From Oscillospiraceae bacterium (GTDB lineage: Bacteria; Bacillota; Clostridia; Oscillospirales; Oscillospiraceae): a stretch of DNA of 5,616 nt. Numbering within the stretch: position 1 is the stretch's first letter; the number at the start of each line of letters is the position of its first letter. Location of the stretch: the NCBI GenBank assembly GCA_009786775.1, contig WQRL01000146.1, positions 1-5,616 of the forward strand, read 5' to 3'. Below are positions 4,786-5,616 of this stretch, piece after piece. The notes below the pieces were generated by a model. It saw nothing but the letters and a program-made list of their open reading frames with translations. It was not told where the DNA came from and made no database searches. The position numbers were made by a program, and so were the translations under genes.

Positions 4786-5616
4786 ATGGTTGAAAAACTT
4801 GCCGTAACCCACCGCGCCAAAGTTTGGCAAATAGGGTTTTTCTCGCTCAATGATGTCGCTGTAAATTTTTATTGGATGATGATGACATATATGGCCTTTT
4901 ATTTGCAGGGAGTCCTAGGCCTCACAGTTGCAATCGCTTCTTTTTTGCTTGCGGCTTTGAATATTTTTGACGGCATTACAGACCCTATTATAGGCTTCAT
5001 CATGGACAAGACCAGCGGAAGGTTTGGCAAATTCAGGCCTTTCATGGTGCTTGGAAATATTGTTCTGGCTCTCAACCTCGCCCTTCTCTATGCCACAAGC
5101 CACGCACCGGCCGCCTTTGTGCTGCCGCTTATAGTTGTCTGTTTTATAATTTACGATATAGGATTTACTCTACAGTCAAATGTGACCCGTGCCGCCCAGG
5201 CCGTACTAACCAAAGATCAAAAGCAGCGCCCGGTTTTTGCAGCTTTTTCAACTGTTTTCAGCGTCCTTTTGTTTGCAGGCACGGCTCTGGTTGTCAGCAA
5301 TTTCCTTGTCCCCTTGCACGGGGGCTTCAACGCTGAGATGTTCCGGCATTTTTTCGCAATAGTAGCAGCCGCCTCTATCATCTGCACTATCTTGGCTGTC
5401 ATCGGCATTAGCTCAAAGGACCGCCCGGAGTATTACGGCTTGCTGGAGCAGGATGCCCAGCACAAAGTCAAATTTAGGGATTGCATCGACATTTTGAGGC
5501 ATAACCGAAATGTCCTCATGTTAATTATCTCCGCATCCACAGACAGGCTGTTTTCACATATCGCCTCAAACGCCGTGGTCGTTGTTATGATTTTCGGAAT
5601 AATAAGCGGAGATTAT
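4786..5616 (+). CDS. GPH-family (MelB-like) sugar:cation symporter, C-terminus outside window
   Basis: ATG at 4786, with GGAGG 9 nt upstream, opens 277 codons that are still open at the right edge; family members have about 450-500 residues, so roughly the first half to 60% is present. GPH (glycoside-pentoside-hexuronide) transporters carry sugars or glycosides across the cytoplasmic membrane with Na+ or H+. The N-terminus (VWQIGFFSLNDVAVNFYW) begins helix I. The family signature is intact at residues 62-85: D62 and D66 in DGITDP, which in MelB line the cation site, then G70, D74, T76 and GKFRP (81-85). Further hydrophobic segments lie near 86-105, 108-128, 151-172 and 186-206, followed by a polar central loop with KDRPEYYGL (210-218), typical of the family. 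The next helix starts near residue 246. It is expressed away from the B12 operon. The substrate cannot be told; glycosides, pentosides or uronides are all possible. Confidence 0.9.
   Translation, partial: MVEKLAVTHRAKVWQIGFFSLNDVAVNFYWMMMTYMAFYLQGVLGLTVAIASFLLAALNIFDGITDPIIGFIMDKTSGRFGKFRPFMVLGNIVLALNLALLYATSHAPAAFVLPLIVVCFIIYDIGFTLQSNVTRAAQAVLTKDQKQRPVFAAFSTVFSVLLFAGTALVVSNFLVPLHGGFNAEMFRHFFAIVAAASIICTILAVIGISSKDRPEYYGLLEQDAQHKVKFRDCIDILRHNRNVLMLIISASTDRLFSHIASNAVVVVMIFGIISGDY

Noticed and set aside
1..5616. CRISPR array, insertion sequence or rRNA
   Set aside because: No regularly spaced repeats, transposase-like frames, terminal inverted repeats with target duplications, or rRNA-like stretches were seen.

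Overview
The window looks like chromosomal DNA of an anaerobic, Clostridia-like Firmicute. Several things point that way: mid-range GC with AT-rich intergenic DNA, GGAGG-type Shine-Dalgarno (SD) sites, GTG and TTG starts beside ATG, sigma-A-like -35/-10 boxes, a GPH-family sugar transporter, and a cobalamin-domain protein paired with an opine-dehydrogenase-family enzyme. This placement is inferred from style, not from a marker gene.

Layout from left to right. (1) Bases 1-554, minus strand: the N-terminal 184 codons of a secreted protein with a signal peptide and a CBM6-like carbohydrate-binding segment; it runs off the left edge. (2) Bases 557-733, minus: a possible 58-codon ORF whose stop lies inside the SD-to-start interval of the secreted-protein gene. 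(3) Bases 734-925: a divergent promoter region. (4) Bases 926-1369, plus: rpiB (ribose-5-phosphate isomerase B), followed after 3 nt by a 58-aa single-pass membrane protein (1373-1549) with a TTG start. (5) Bases 1550-1663: a convergent intergenic region with a strong hairpin whose 3' arm has a second possible partner upstream. (6) Bases 4391-1664, minus: a two-gene operon. Its first gene encodes an N-terminal B12-binding domain fused to a barrel-like domain resembling the glutamate mutase E subunit. Its second gene encodes an opine-dehydrogenase-family oxidoreductase. (7) Bases 4392-4586: divergent promoters. (8) Bases 4587-4662: tRNA-Gly(GCC) with encoded CCA and an abutting 19-bp terminator hairpin. 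(9) Bases 4786-5616, plus: the N-terminal 277 codons of a GPH/MelB-type transporter, cut by the right edge.

How the parts may work together. RpiB, the GPH transporter and the CBM6-like protein fit a carbohydrate-using anaerobe: binding polysaccharide outside the cell, importing sugar, and feeding the pentose phosphate pathway. They are separate transcription units, so this is only a thematic link. The most interesting unit is the B12-mutase-like/opine-dehydrogenase operon. Its genes are 16 nt apart and probably act on the same amino-acid-derived substrate, which the sequence does not reveal. The B12 domain has a changed cobalamin motif (Cys in place of Asp in DxHxxG, with the His kept), and the dehydrogenase has Ser in place of the first Gly of its dinucleotide motif.
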